Assembly: GCF_011207455.1 (NCBI RefSeq)
Contig: NZ_CP048877.1
Coordinates: 488,576 to 552,575 of the forward strand
DNA length: 64,000 bases
DNA from: Thermosulfuriphilus ammonigenes
GTDB lineage: Bacteria > Desulfobacterota > Thermodesulfobacteria > Thermodesulfobacteriales > ST65
Reading direction: 5' to 3'
Part shown: positions 42,097-51,927 of the stretch, piece after piece
Layout: each line of letters opens with the position of its first letter
How positions within the stretch are numbered: the stretch's first letter is position 1
Position numbers and translations under genes: made by a program
Notes under the pieces: generated by a model
Database searches by the model: none
What the model was told of the DNA's origin: nothing
Seen by the model: the letters and a program-made list of their open reading frames with translations, nothing else

Positions 42097-42141
42097 GCAG
42101 CAGATGGGGGCAAAGCCCCCATCTGCCAACGGGTGTCCTCT

Positions 42142-42729
42142 ATGACTCGAAGGGATCTGCTCAATCTCCTCTTCGGCCTTTCCCTGGTGGGCCTTATGGC
42201 CTGGGGTTTTCTCACGGTTACGGCAGATAAAGAACACTTTCCCGGGGAGATGACCTATCGTGAGGGCAACTATCGCCTTGAGCGCGGCCAATATCAAAAG
42301 GCTCTGGAGTGTTTTCGGAGGGTTGAAGAATTAAATCCAGATTTTCTTCCGGCCCGACTCGGCCAGGCTCTGGTCTTTATTCAGACAAAAGACTACTCCC
42401 GGGCCCTTGAAATCCTGAACAACCTGGTGGTTCAAGACCCCCAATTTGCTGAGGCCTGGGCCAATCGAGGCATAGTTCATGACCATCTAGGCCGCTACCA
42501 AGAGGCCATCAGAGACTATCGCCGGGCCCTTGAGCTTGACCCAAATCTGGCCCGAGGGCCAGGGATCATTTACCGAATCCTTCATAATATAAGCCAAAAG
42601 CCCTCAACCATTGCCGATAGGCTAAGATATCTGGAGGCCGAGCTCAAAAAGCCTCCAGATAAGCGGCTTTTACGACTGCCGGAGATAGACAGCAAACAGC
42701 CCCTTAATACAGGCAGGAGGTTCCTATGA
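42142..42729 (+). CDS. Membrane-anchored TPR protein
   Basis: 195 residues from ATG 42142 (a GTG at 42133 is possible). One N-terminal membrane helix, then three TPR units (YREGNYRLERGQYQKALECF, VFIQTKDYSRALEILNNLVV, GIVHDHLGRYQEAIRDYRRALELDP). Likely a protein-protein scaffold. Its stop overlaps the next start (ATGA). Confidence 0.8.
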   Translation: MTRRDLLNLLFGLSLVGLMAWGFLTVTADKEHFPGEMTYREGNYRLERGQYQKALECFRRVEELNPDFLPARLGQALVFIQTKDYSRALEILNNLVVQDPQFAEAWANRGIVHDHLGRYQEAIRDYRRALELDPNLARGPGIIYRILHNISQKPSTIADRLRYLEAELKKPPDKRLLRLPEIDSKQPLNTGRRFL

Positions 42730-43277
42730 AGGCGGAGTTTTTAAAAACCGAAGATCTCGTTCTGGTGGTTGTTGATCCCCAAGAAAGGTTGATGGCCGCC
42801 ATCCATGAGGCCCAAAGGGTGGAAAAGAACATCTCCCTGCTTATTCGCCTGGCTCAGAACCTAGAGATACCCATCATCCCCACAACCCAGTACGTAAAGG
42901 GCTTAGGGCCTTACGTACCCGATCTGGGGAATCTTCTTGGGGGGACGAAATACTATGACAAGGTGGAGTTCAACGCCCTCGACAACCCGGAGATCCGCTC
43001 CGCCCTGGCTGATCTAGGGCGGAAGGAGCTCCTTCTCTGCGGGGTGGAGACCCACATCTGTGTATATCAAACCGCCCTGGGGGCCCTTAAGGAGGGCTAC
43101 AGCCCCCGGGTAGTTGCCGATGCCACCTCCTCCAGAAGGCCGGAGAATATGGCCTATGGTCTGGAATATCTTCGCCAACTGGCAGTGGCCGTGGTCTCCA
43201 CGGAGATGGTCATCTATGAGCTTTTAAGGAAGGCCGGCACCCCGGCCTTTAAGGCCATGTTGCCTTATCTCAAATAA
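42726..43277 (+). CDS. Isochorismatase-like cysteine hydrolase
   Basis: 183 residues with the triad of the family: Asp in VVDPQERL, Lys in YYDKVEFNA and Cys in LLCGVETHICV. These enzymes hydrolyse amides or vinyl ethers; the substrate here is unknown (nicotinamidase-like proteins usually carry extra metal ligands that I do not see). AGGAGG precedes the ATG. Confidence 0.88.
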   Translation: MKAEFLKTEDLVLVVVDPQERLMAAIHEAQRVEKNISLLIRLAQNLEIPIIPTTQYVKGLGPYVPDLGNLLGGTKYYDKVEFNALDNPEIRSALADLGRKELLLCGVETHICVYQTALGALKEGYSPRVVADATSSRRPENMAYGLEYLRQLAVAVVSTEMVIYELLRKAGTPAFKAMLPYLK

Positions 43278-43284
43278 ATTAGCC

Positions 43285-44748
43285 GTGTGGCCCTCGGGGA
43301 TAAAGCTTCGAACCGCCTTTCTCATCCTCTGGCTGGGTGGGGTTCTGGGAGCCTTTTGGATCGGCTTTATCTGGCTCTTTCATCAGATACAGGTAAGGGA
43401 GGAAATCCCCTTTTACTTTTTGGTCTTCGGGTTTGCCTATACCTTCTGGCTTTTGTTTTTAATGATGCTCATCTATACCTATCCCTTGAGAGAAATTCGC
43501 CGTTTGGCCAAAGAGGCCGAGATACTGGTCATGGAAAATGCCCCGGACCTTGTCCCTGAAGGTCCGGTCACCCTCCACTCCCTTGAGGCCCTGGCCGAAC
43601 ATCTCCAGAGGCTGGGAACGGCCTTTCGCAAACGGGCCCTTGAGCTTGAACACCTGGTTGAGGAGGCCACTCGAAGACTAGAGCTGGAGAAAAATGCCCT
43701 GGCCCTTATTCTTCGGAGCCTGGCCGAGGCCGTGCTGGTTATCAGCCGGGACTTTCGCATTGTGCTTATCAACCCGGCGGCAATTCGGCTCTTTGGAGAA
43801 GACAAGGCCTTTTTAGGAGGAAGTGCCCTTACCATTTTTGATCAGAAGCTCCTGACGGATCTTCTTTTGAATCTGGAGAAATCTCCCCAGAATTGCCGCC
43901 CTATTTCCTGGAAGGAGCTTAAAGGATGGGCCTGTTTGATGCAGGACGACTCCGGCCGCACCCTGGGAATAGTCATGACCTTTCAGAGCCCTTCCGGGCC
44001 TTCCTGTCTCAGGGCCCCCAAGGAAGGGCCGGAGGAAGACCTCTCTAGCCTGACCATTACCGAGGCCCCCAAGGCCTGGCGGCCCGTAGCCTTTGATTTT
44101 GATCTCTTCGCCGCCGGCCACCTGACAGAGGTAAACCGTAAAAAAAACCTCCGGGAACTCAGCTACACCGTCTTCGACACTGAAACTACGGGGCTTGAAC
44201 CCTCTCGGGGAGATCGGATTGTAGCCATTGGCGCGGTGCGCATAGAAAGGGGCAAAATATTAAGAGAGGCGATCTTTCACACCCTGGTGAATCCCCAGCG
44301 TCCCATCCCTAGATCAGCCACCAAGATCCACGGGATTACCGACGAGATGGTCCGCGATCGCCCCAGCCTAGCCGAAGTCCTGCCTCGTTTCCTGGCCTTT
44401 TGCCAGGGAACCGTCCTGGTGGCCCACAACGCCGCCTTTGATCTCAAGTTCTTAGAGCTTGAGGCCGAACGCCAGGGCCTCAAGCTCGACTTCCCGGTAG
44501 TGGACACCCTGTTAATCTCCTACGGATTATTTGAAGAGTTTCCCGGACACAATCTCGATGATATCGCTCAACGTCTGGGGATCACCGTGGCCGGCCTCCA
44601 TAGCGCCCTGGGAGACGCCTTTCTTACCGCAGAGATCTTTCTGCGCTTTATTCCCTATCTGGAGCGCCGCGGGGTCCACACCCTTGAGGATCTCTTTGAT
44701 TTTTGCCGCAAGATGTACTCCATTCGCAGACTCCAGAGGAAGTTCTAA
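43285..44748 (+). CDS. Membrane PAS protein with DnaQ-like 3'-5' exonuclease domain
   Basis: 487 residues from GTG 43285. Two membrane helices (about 8-60), a helical linker with a HAMP-like feel, a PAS domain (about 145-235; SLAEAVLVISRDFRIVLINPAA), then a DEDDh exonuclease (from about 290; FDTETTGLEPSRGDRIVAIG, HGITDEMV, VAHNAAFDLKFLE, HSALGDAFLT). The usual partners of acetate permease clusters include soluble exonucleases of this type; a membrane PAS-fused version looks like a signalling protein that degrades nucleic acid or nucleotides. It overlaps the next gene by one base. Confidence 0.85.
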   Translation: MWPSGIKLRTAFLILWLGGVLGAFWIGFIWLFHQIQVREEIPFYFLVFGFAYTFWLLFLMMLIYTYPLREIRRLAKEAEILVMENAPDLVPEGPVTLHSLEALAEHLQRLGTAFRKRALELEHLVEEATRRLELEKNALALILRSLAEAVLVISRDFRIVLINPAAIRLFGEDKAFLGGSALTIFDQKLLTDLLLNLEKSPQNCRPISWKELKGWACLMQDDSGRTLGIVMTFQSPSGPSCLRAPKEGPEEDLSSLTITEAPKAWRPVAFDFDLFAAGHLTEVNRKKNLRELSYTVFDTETTGLEPSRGDRIVAIGAVRIERGKILREAIFHTLVNPQRPIPRSATKIHGITDEMVRDRPSLAEVLPRFLAFCQGTVLVAHNAAFDLKFLELEAERQGLKLDFPVVDTLLISYGLFEEFPGHNLDDIAQRLGITVAGLHSALGDAFLTAEIFLRFIPYLERRGVHTLEDLFDFCRKMYSIRRLQRKF

Positions 44749-46247
44749 TGTCCGGGCCAACCGATATCCCCCGTCATCTCATCCGCCAGAGGCTCCAGGC
44801 CTTAAGCCCCTTTTCTTATGAAAGCCGGATCTCAGAGATTATGGTCTCCCCGGTCTTCACCTGTCCCTCGGATATTTCCATTCGGAAGATGGCCCAGGAG
44901 ATGGCCCGGCGGCAGATTTCCTCTGCCGTGGTGGTGGGAGACGACGGAACTCCGGTAGGAATCATCACCGAACGGGATCTTCTCACCAAGGTCGTCTCCC
45001 AGGAGACAGTGGATCCAGATAGAACCCCGGCAGCGGCCATTATGAGCGCCCCTCCGGTAACCCTTCCGCCCACCGCCAGGGTATATGAGGCCCTCTCCCT
45101 GCTGGCCCGGCGGGGAATAAAACACCTTCCGGTGGTGGAAGGGGGCCAGGTGGTGGGGATTATTACCCTGCGCCATCTCATGCGTCTTACTCACGCCGAG
45201 CCTTTGGTGATCATTGGTCAGATAGAGGCCGCAAAATCAACCAAAGAGCTGGCAGAGATCAAGGCCACCTTGCCGGCCTTAGCGGCAAGCCGCCTCTCCA
45301 GTGGTCTTGCCGCCCCCCAGGTGATGGCCATGGTCTCTATGATTCACCGAGATCTCCATCGGCGGGCCTTAGAGCTGGCCCTTGAATCCATGACCTCCCC
45401 TCCCCCGGCTCCTTTCTGCCTCTTTCTTACCGGGAGCCATGGTCGAGGAGAGGCCCTCCTTAGCCCCGACCAGGATCACGGCCTGATCCTGGCAGATTAT
45501 CCCGACCGGCTTTACGGAAAAATAGATGGTTTCTTTATGGAGCTAGCCACCAGATTCGGCCGCTATCTGGAGGAAATAGGCTATCCACGCTGTCCAGGAT
45601 ACATCATGGCCGAAAACCCTCTCTGGAGGAAACGACTTTCGGAGTGGCAGGAGCAGTTCCTCATCTGGCTTAAAATCGAAAGTTACCACACTGTAAGATA
45701 CCTGACCCTTATCTTTGATGCCTCTCCCATCTTAGGAGAGCCCTCCCTTTTTGAAAAGCTACGAAACTACGAGATAAGAACCATCCAGAGACACCACAAC
45801 GTCATTCGCCAGATGTATGAAGAAGAGGCCCGCCACCGGGTGCCCTTGGGGCTGTTTCGGCAGTTCATTACCGAAAAAGAGGGCCCTTACCGGGGAAAGC
45901 TGAACCTTAAACGCAGCGGCCTCATCTTTGTGGTGGAAGCTGTAAGAGTCCTGGCCCTTAAGGCCGGTATCGCCGAGGCCTCCACCCTGGAGCGCCTCCG
46001 GGCCCTGGCCAGCAAAGGGGCCCTCTCGCGAGAGGATGCCGAATACGCTGAGCATGCCTTTCATATTTTGGTTCATCACGCCCTTCAGGCCCAAATCAAC
46101 TCCTGGCAGAGGGGTGAACCCATTAGTTATTACCTGAACCCCAAAGAGCTCTCCGCCTACGACCAAGACATGCTCCGCTACGCCTTCCAGGCCATAAAAA
46201 GACTTAAAGAACTGGTTGACGCTGCCTTCGGTGGCTTGATCCTCTAA
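44748..46247 (+). CDS. CBS-domain / DUF294 nucleotidyltransferase
   Basis: 499 residues from ATG 44748 (TAATG overlap). Two CBS motifs (about 25-150; MVSPVFTCPSDISIRKMAQE, MSAPPVTLPPTARVYEALSL) likely bind adenine nucleotides. The DUF294 nucleotidyltransferase core has GSHGRGEALLSPDQDHGLI, the GS...DxD signature, followed by a substrate-binding helical domain (DUF294_C). Similar proteins are co-transcribed with acetate permease and acs in many Proteobacteria and may modify a protein in response to energy charge; the target is not known. Confidence 0.9.
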   Translation: MSGPTDIPRHLIRQRLQALSPFSYESRISEIMVSPVFTCPSDISIRKMAQEMARRQISSAVVVGDDGTPVGIITERDLLTKVVSQETVDPDRTPAAAIMSAPPVTLPPTARVYEALSLLARRGIKHLPVVEGGQVVGIITLRHLMRLTHAEPLVIIGQIEAAKSTKELAEIKATLPALAASRLSSGLAAPQVMAMVSMIHRDLHRRALELALESMTSPPPAPFCLFLTGSHGRGEALLSPDQDHGLILADYPDRLYGKIDGFFMELATRFGRYLEEIGYPRCPGYIMAENPLWRKRLSEWQEQFLIWLKIESYHTVRYLTLIFDASPILGEPSLFEKLRNYEIRTIQRHHNVIRQMYEEEARHRVPLGLFRQFITEKEGPYRGKLNLKRSGLIFVVEAVRVLALKAGIAEASTLERLRALASKGALSREDAEYAEHAFHILVHHALQAQINSWQRGEPISYYLNPKELSAYDQDMLRYAFQAIKRLKELVDAAFGGLIL

Positions 46248-46338
46248 GCCTGTAAATTGACGGCTTGACTAAAAGCTTAAAATTTGCGATGGACCTAAAA
46301 ACGACCATTTAAGGTGAAAAAATTGCAGGAGGTGAGAG

Positions 46339-47649
46339 ATGAAGCCTTTAAAAACATTCATTCTGGTCATTTTAGGATTTCTTCTCCTGGCGGCACCAAC
46401 CTGGGCCGAGAGCACCGAGGAGCTTAAGGCCCAGATCGAGGCCCTCAAGCGCCAGATGGCTGAGATGCAGGCGGCCATGCAGGCCCAGATTGAGGCCCTC
46501 CAAAAGAAGCTGGAGCAGGTCCAGAGTCAGGGAGTGGCCCCCCAGGTGGTGGCCAAAGAGGCCCGTCCGGTCTTTAGCAAGAAAAACACCGAATGGCTCC
46601 TTTACGGCAAGCTTAAAACCGACCTTACCTATGACACGGCCAAGATGACTTACTACAACGACTTCATCGGGGCGGTGGCCAATCGGAGCAGGACCGAAAA
46701 CGCTGATTCCGGCAACGATTCCACCAACTTTAACCCCCGGGATACCCGCTTTGGCTTCTGGGCGGCCCATAAAGAGGGAGACTGGCTGGTCAAAGGACGC
46801 TTTGAGATGGACTTCTACGGCTATAACAACGGCAACAATCTCATCCCGCGGATGCGCCTGGCCTACTCGGATATCACCAATCTGGCCACCAAGACCAGCC
46901 TTCGCATTGGGCAAGACTGGATCCCGGTGGCCAGGCTGAATCCCTCCACCATAGACTTTGGTATCCTGAGTGCCGCTGGCAACCTCTGGTGGCGGGTTCC
47001 CCAGGTAACCCTGCGCCAAAAGATTAACAAAAACTGGGAGCTCCTCCTGGCCCTCATGAAGCACCGGCGGCTTGATCCCAACCGTGAGGACCGTATGCCC
47101 TGGGCCCTGGCCCGGGTGGCCTACAGTGGCGGTCTTCTTGGCCCAGGGAACATGATCGCCCTGGGTGGCGGTTACCGTCATGCCAGCTACCAAGCAGAGG
47201 ATTCCAGCAACGTTGATCGCTGGCTGGCCGTGGCCGAATGGAAGTTCCACCTTCTGGACAAAAGGCTCCTTTTCAAAGGTGAGGCCTGGTTTGGTAAGGG
47301 GATCGGAGAGAGCTTTCTCCGCTACGAGCTGGACACCCGGGAAGACGGCAAGGCCGCCTGGGCCTCAGGAGGCTGGGCTGACGTTACCTGGTTTTTTGCC
47401 CCCCGCTGGTCGGCTACGGTGGGTTTAGGGTTTGACAACCCCAGCGACAGCGATATCATGAAGGGGCGCACCGTTGCTGATCTTAGCGATCGTCAGTTTA
47501 CCCAAAACAGCCAGTATTTTGCCAACGTCTGGTATCAACTCACCAAACCACTTAAGGTGGGGTTTGAGGTTATCCATATAGAGACCGAAAGAGACTATCA
47601 GACAGATGTGGCCAACCGATTTACCCTTTCGGTTCAGTATCTATTTTAG
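46339..47649 (+). CDS. Outer-membrane porin with periplasmic coiled coil
   Basis: 436 residues. Signal peptide (cleavage near TWAES), a coiled coil (EELKAQIEALKRQMAEMQAA, IEALQKKLEQ), then an aromatic-rich beta-barrel ending in VQYLF, the C-terminal Phe pattern recognised by BamA. It is like DcaP/BBP2-type porins for small organic acids. AGGAGGTGAG precedes the ATG and a strong terminator follows. The setting suggests acetate or other carboxylates as cargo. Confidence 0.85.
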   Translation: MKPLKTFILVILGFLLLAAPTWAESTEELKAQIEALKRQMAEMQAAMQAQIEALQKKLEQVQSQGVAPQVVAKEARPVFSKKNTEWLLYGKLKTDLTYDTAKMTYYNDFIGAVANRSRTENADSGNDSTNFNPRDTRFGFWAAHKEGDWLVKGRFEMDFYGYNNGNNLIPRMRLAYSDITNLATKTSLRIGQDWIPVARLNPSTIDFGILSAAGNLWWRVPQVTLRQKINKNWELLLALMKHRRLDPNREDRMPWALARVAYSGGLLGPGNMIALGGGYRHASYQAEDSSNVDRWLAVAEWKFHLLDKRLLFKGEAWFGKGIGESFLRYELDTREDGKAAWASGGWADVTWFFAPRWSATVGLGFDNPSDSDIMKGRTVADLSDRQFTQNSQYFANVWYQLTKPLKVGFEVIHIETERDYQTDVANRFTLSVQYLF

Positions 47650-47660
47650 CCGCGGGCTTT

Positions 47661-47692
47661 AAAAAGCGGGGCCGGTTGGCCCCGCTTTTTTT
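47661..47692 (+). terminator. Rho-independent terminator after the porin gene
   Basis: Stem AGCGGGGCC/GGCCCCGCT (47665-47673 and 47678-47686), loop GGTT, T7 run. Confidence 0.88.
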
Positions 47693-47725
47693 ATGTTACC
47701 AAAATCACATTAGGAGGTGCCCTCT

Positions 47726-49717
47726 ATGTCCCAGACCACCAAGATTGAATCGGTCCTCAAGGAACAGCGGGTTTTCTATCCCCCTCAGGCCGGCCGAGAC
47801 GAGGCCTACATTGCCACCATGCATGAATACCGAGAGATCTATCGCTACAGTCTTGAGGATCCGGATGGCTTCTGGAGTGAACGGGCCAAGGAGCTGGTCA
47901 GCTGGTTCCGCCTCTGGGATCGGACATGCCATTGGGATTTCGAAAAACCAGAGATCCGCTTCTTTGAAGGAGGAAAGCTCAACGCCTGCTACAACTGCCT
48001 CGATCGCCATCTTACCGGAGAGACCAAAAACAAAGCGGCCATTATCTGGCAGGGTGAACCCGACGAAGATGTCCGGGTCTATACCTATCAGATGCTCCAC
48101 CGGGAGGTGTGCCGCTTCGCCAACGTTCTCAAAAAACTGGGTATCAAGAAGGGAGATCGGGTGGCCATCTATCTGCCCATGATCCCTGAACTTCCGGTAG
48201 TTATGCTGGCCTGTGCCCGGATCGGAGCCATCCATTCGGTGGTCTTTGGAGGGTTCTCCTCCGAGAGTCTCAAAACCCGTATTCAGGACTGTGAGGCCCG
48301 ACTCCTTATCACCGCTGATGGTTGCTGGCGAGCGGGTCGAAAGATAGAGCTCAAGAAAAATGCCGATGAGGCCCTGAAGGATTGTCCCACGGTGGAAAAA
48401 TGCATTGTCGTCAAGCGTCTGGGGCTGGATATAAACTGGGAGCCTGAAAGAGACATCTGGTATCACGAGGCCATCTGGGCTGAAGATATTAAGGATTGGT
48501 GCGAGTGTGAGGAGATGGATGCCGAGGATATCCTTTTTATCCTCTACACCTCAGGATCCACCGGAAAGCCCAAGGGGGTCTTCCATACCACCGGCGGCTA
48601 TTTGGTCTACACAGCCCACACCCTTCAATGGGTCTTTGATCTTAAGGCCGAAGATATCTTCTGGTGTACGGCCGACATTGGCTGGATCACCGGCCATTCA
48701 TATATCGTCTATGGTCCGTTGACCTTAGGGGCTACGGAGATAATGTATGAAAGCGTTCCCACCTATCCTCATCCAGGAAGGTTCTGGGAGCTATGTGAGC
48801 GCTACGCCGTGACCCTCTTCTACACCGCCCCTACGGTGATAAGGGCCCTGATGCGCGAAGGAGACGAATGGCCCCACAAATATGATCTCTCTTCTCTGCG
48901 AATTTTAGGCACAGTGGGTGAGCCCATTAATCCCGAGGCCTGGCTCTGGTATTATACCCACGTTGGCCAGGGGCGCTGTCCCATTGTGGATACCTGGTGG
49001 CAGACAGAAACCGGAGGTTTTCTCATCTCTCCCATTCCCTACGCCATGCCCCTTAAGCCAGGTTCGGCCACCCTGGCCCTGCCCGGAGTCGAACCCGTCA
49101 TCCTTAAAGACGACGGCACCCCCGCCGGGGTCAACGAAGGGGGACACCTGTGTATGGCCCGGGCCTGGCCGGGAATGCTCCGGGGGGTCTGGGGTGATCC
49201 AGAACGTTTTAAGCAGATCTACTTCAGCCGCTTCAAGGGCTACTACTACACCGGCGATGGGGCCAGGCAGGATGAAGACGGCTACTTCTGGATCATGGGT
49301 CGCCTTGATGATGTCATCAACGTCTCCGGCCACCGGCTGGGCACCATGGAGCTTGAGTCTGCCCTGGTAGCCCACCCGGCGGTAGCCGAGGCCGCGGTCA
49401 TCGGTGTCCCCCATGAGGTAAAGGGAGAGACCATCTACGCCTTCGTCATCCTCAAGGAGGGCTATGAGCCCTCAGATGAGCTGCGCAAGGAGCTTGTCAA
49501 GCACGTCCGGACAGTTATCGGGCCCATTGCCACACCGGAGTATCTCCAGTTTGTCTCCGGACTGCCCAAGACCCGCTCGGGGAAAATCATGCGCCGTATC
49601 CTGAGAAAGATTGCCACCGGCCAGTATGAAGACCTGGGTGATACCAGCACCCTGGCTGACCCGGCAGTGGTGGATGAACTCATAAAGGGCCGGAAAGAGC
49701 TACTGAAAAGCAAATAG
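47726..49717 (+). CDS. acs: Acetyl-CoA synthetase (AMP-forming)
   Basis: 663 residues from ATG 47726 (GGAGG nine bases upstream). ANL-family motifs: [12 protein letters not shown] (A3), WWQTETGG (A5), [19 protein letters not shown] (A7/A8) and TRSGKIMRR (A10, with the lysine that is acetylated in Acs). The N-terminal extension and length are those of Acs, not propionyl- or acetoacetyl-CoA synthetases, though propionate use cannot be excluded. With symporter and porin it completes an acetate uptake and activation route. Confidence 0.94.
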   Translation: MSQTTKIESVLKEQRVFYPPQAGRDEAYIATMHEYREIYRYSLEDPDGFWSERAKELVSWFRLWDRTCHWDFEKPEIRFFEGGKLNACYNCLDRHLTGETKNKAAIIWQGEPDEDVRVYTYQMLHREVCRFANVLKKLGIKKGDRVAIYLPMIPELPVVMLACARIGAIHSVVFGGFSSESLKTRIQDCEARLLITADGCWRAGRKIELKKNADEALKDCPTVEKCIVVKRLGLDINWEPERDIWYHEAIWAEDIKDWCECEEMDAEDILFILYTSGSTGKPKGVFHTTGGYLVYTAHTLQWVFDLKAEDIFWCTADIGWITGHSYIVYGPLTLGATEIMYESVPTYPHPGRFWELCERYAVTLFYTAPTVIRALMREGDEWPHKYDLSSLRILGTVGEPINPEAWLWYYTHVGQGRCPIVDTWWQTETGGFLISPIPYAMPLKPGSATLALPGVEPVILKDDGTPAGVNEGGHLCMARAWPGMLRGVWGDPERFKQIYFSRFKGYYYTGDGARQDEDGYFWIMGRLDDVINVSGHRLGTMELESALVAHPAVAEAAVIGVPHEVKGETIYAFVILKEGYEPSDELRKELVKHVRTVIGPIATPEYLQFVSGLPKTRSGKIMRRILRKIATGQYEDLGDTSTLADPAVVDELIKGRKELLKSK

Positions 49718-49727
49718 GGTCAAAGAG

Positions 49728-49751
49728 GGGGGGCGGGCTCCGCCCCCCTTT
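49728..49751 (+). terminator. Terminator between convergent acs and yjbQ
   Basis: Stem GGGGGGCGG/CCGCCCCCC with loop GCT followed by TTTA; it may serve both strands weakly. Confidence 0.7.
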
Positions 49752-50169
49752 ATTCTCCTATCAGCTGAACCACTAACCGGCGCCGGCGGGGCCGGTTATC
49801 AAAGTCTAAAAAGACCACTTGCTGCCAGGTCCCAAGGAGCAGACGGCCTTCCTTAAAGGGAATACTCAAAGATGGCTTCATCAGGGCCGCCCGAACGTGG
49901 GAAAAGCCATTTCCGTCGCCCCAGGCCAGATCATGCTCATAGGCCATATCCTGGGGGACAAGACGCTCAAGGGCCCGCTTAAGGTCGGAGATGACCCCGG
50001 ATTCAAACTCAATGGTGGTCACCGCTCCGGTGGAGCCCGGAACAAAGACCGTGAGGCATCCTTCAGAAAGCCCTGAGTCCTCAAGGATCTCCTGCACCTG
50101 AGGGGTAATATCCAGGGTATCGCCAAATCCACGGGTGGAGAGAGAAAAGTCTCTAGTAATCACCCTCAT
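49750..50169 (-). CDS. yjbQ: YjbQ/UPF0047 family protein
   Basis: 139 residues with family motifs GLSEGCLTVFVPGSTGAVTT, DLAWGDGNGFSHVRAALM and LLLGTWQQVVFLDFDNRPRRR. E. coli YjbQ has weak thiamine phosphate synthase activity; physiological role uncertain. Stands alone, convergent to acs. Confidence 0.92.
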   Translation of the reverse strand: MRVITRDFSLSTRGFGDTLDITPQVQEILEDSGLSEGCLTVFVPGSTGAVTTIEFESGVISDLKRALERLVPQDMAYEHDLAWGDGNGFSHVRAALMKPSLSIPFKEGRLLLGTWQQVVFLDFDNRPRRRRLVVQLIGE

Positions 50170-50320
50170 TCTTATTCACCCCCTTAAAAAACCAGAATAT
50201 TAACCACTATAGCCTTCCAGATGGCGGCTTCCAGTCCTGAGAAAGGGCGGATTTCAAGGCTTGAAGTGGTCTTTAAGAGGCTGTAGAGAAGGGGAGGACA
50301 TCGCCTAAGGAGAGATAACC

Positions 50321-51145
50321 ATGGCCCAAGTAAAGGTCTTAGTTCTGGCCGGGTTTGGAACCAACTGTGAACGGGAAACAGCTTACGCCTGCCGAGCGGT
50401 GGGGGCCGACCGGGTGGACATTGTCCACCAGGCCGAACTCATCCACGGGGACCGGCGTCTTGATGATTTCAATTTTCTCTGTCTGCCCGGGGGGTTCCTG
50501 GATGGAGACAACCTGGGTGCCGCCCAGGCGGCGGCCCACCGTTTTCGCCACGCCCGGGTCAAGACCACCGGTGAACCTCTAATGGAGCAGCTCCTGGCCT
50601 TTATCAAAAAAGGCGGCCTTATTCTGGGAATCTGTAATGGCTTCCAGTTAATGGTCAAACTGGGGCTGTTGCCCGGCTTTGATGGCCTCTATACCCAGCG
50701 CCTGGTCTCCCTCACCTATAACGACTCCGGGCGCTTTGAGGATCGCTGGGTCTGGTTAAAGGTAAACCCTCAGTCCCCCTGCATCTTTACCCGGGGGCTG
50801 GAGAGACTCTATCTTCCTGTGCGTCACGGTGAGGGTAAGTTCGTCACCCTTGATGAAAAAGTCCTTGAGCGTCTTAAAGAAGAGAACCTCCACACCCTCC
50901 AATATGCGGATCCTCAAACAGGAGAGCCGACCCAGACTTATCCTCTCAACCCCAATGGCTCGATGGCGGCCATCGCCGGCCTCTGTGATCCCACGGGGCG
51001 TCTCTTTGGCCTCATGCCTCACCCTGAGGCCTTCAATCACCGGACAAACCACCCTGCCTGGACAAGGGAGAGTTTGCCAGAGGAGGGGCTGGGTCTTAGC
51101 CTTTTCCGAAATGCGGTGGAGTACCTACGTCAGAGAGATGTCTGA
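50321..51145 (+). CDS. purQ: Phosphoribosylformylglycinamidine synthase glutaminase subunit, PurQ-like
   Basis: 274 residues, class I glutamine amidotransferase. Nucleophile Cys in LGICNGFQLM, then HGEGKF and the His/Glu pair in MPHPEAFNH. It is longer than Bacillus PurQ (about 227) and resembles the long form found in some deltaproteobacteria, matching the C-terminal domain of large PurL. It supplies ammonia for the fourth step of purine synthesis. No purL or purS is adjacent. The stop overlaps tatC. Confidence 0.9.
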   Translation: MAQVKVLVLAGFGTNCERETAYACRAVGADRVDIVHQAELIHGDRRLDDFNFLCLPGGFLDGDNLGAAQAAAHRFRHARVKTTGEPLMEQLLAFIKKGGLILGICNGFQLMVKLGLLPGFDGLYTQRLVSLTYNDSGRFEDRWVWLKVNPQSPCIFTRGLERLYLPVRHGEGKFVTLDEKVLERLKEENLHTLQYADPQTGEPTQTYPLNPNGSMAAIAGLCDPTGRLFGLMPHPEAFNHRTNHPAWTRESLPEEGLGLSLFRNAVEYLRQRDV

Positions 51146-51861
51146 TGCGCTCCCCCGACCCTAGTCTGTATCATCGAACCCTTATCTTCCTCTTTGAGCT
51201 AAGAAAGGCCATCCTCTTGATGGCCGGCCTCTTTGTAACCACGGTGATAGGTCTGTATTTTTACTCCCCCATTCTCCTGCGCCATCTTCAGCATCATCTT
51301 CACCAGAAGCTGGCCTTTTTCGGGATTGCTGAACCCTTTTTGGCAATGCTCAAGCTCTCAGTGGCCTCGGCCGTCTTCATCCTCATGCCTCTTATTCTCC
51401 TGCGCATTTGGCTGGCCCTGGCAGCCACCTTTCATCTCTCCCGCCTCTTTGGCCTGATCTTCGTTTTGGTGGCCACGGCCCTCTTTTATGCCGGGGCTGC
51501 CTTCTGCTACTTTGTCACCCTACCCTTTGGAATCAAATTTCTCCTTTCCTACGGTAGTGGAAGAATCGAACCGGTTATCTCTGTAGGCAAGTTCGTCTCC
51601 TTTGTGGGTCTTTTTATCATTGCCTTTGGTCTCATCTTTGAGCTTCCCCTGATTATGATCCTTTTGGCCAGATTGGGGCTGGTAAGGCCCCAAACCATGG
51701 CCCGCTACCGACGCCATGCCATCCTGATCATCTCCATCCTGGCCGCTGTGCTCACCCCCACGCCCGATGTAATAAATATGTCTCTTATGGCCCTACCCCT
51801 TTATTTCCTCTTTGAGGCCGGGCTTCTGCTCTCCCGCCCCTTCGCCAGGAAGGTTGCCTGA
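51145..51861 (+). CDS. tatC: Twin-arginine translocase subunit TatC
   Basis: 238 residues, six membrane helices. Family landmarks include the N-terminal FLFELRK (the E-L-R signal-peptide site) and GLIFELPLIMILLARLGLV before helix 5. It recognises twin-arginine signals such as that of the superoxide reductase at 30967-31395. No tatA/tatB is adjacent. Confidence 0.93.
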   Translation: MRSPDPSLYHRTLIFLFELRKAILLMAGLFVTTVIGLYFYSPILLRHLQHHLHQKLAFFGIAEPFLAMLKLSVASAVFILMPLILLRIWLALAATFHLSRLFGLIFVLVATALFYAGAAFCYFVTLPFGIKFLLSYGSGRIEPVISVGKFVSFVGLFIIAFGLIFELPLIMILLARLGLVRPQTMARYRRHAILIISILAAVLTPTPDVINMSLMALPLYFLFEAGLLLSRPFARKVA

Positions 51862-51927
51862 AAGAGCCCTTGATCTCCGAAGGGCCGAGCTATATGGTCA
51901 AAATAGTAAATAGAAGGGAGGCGGTCG

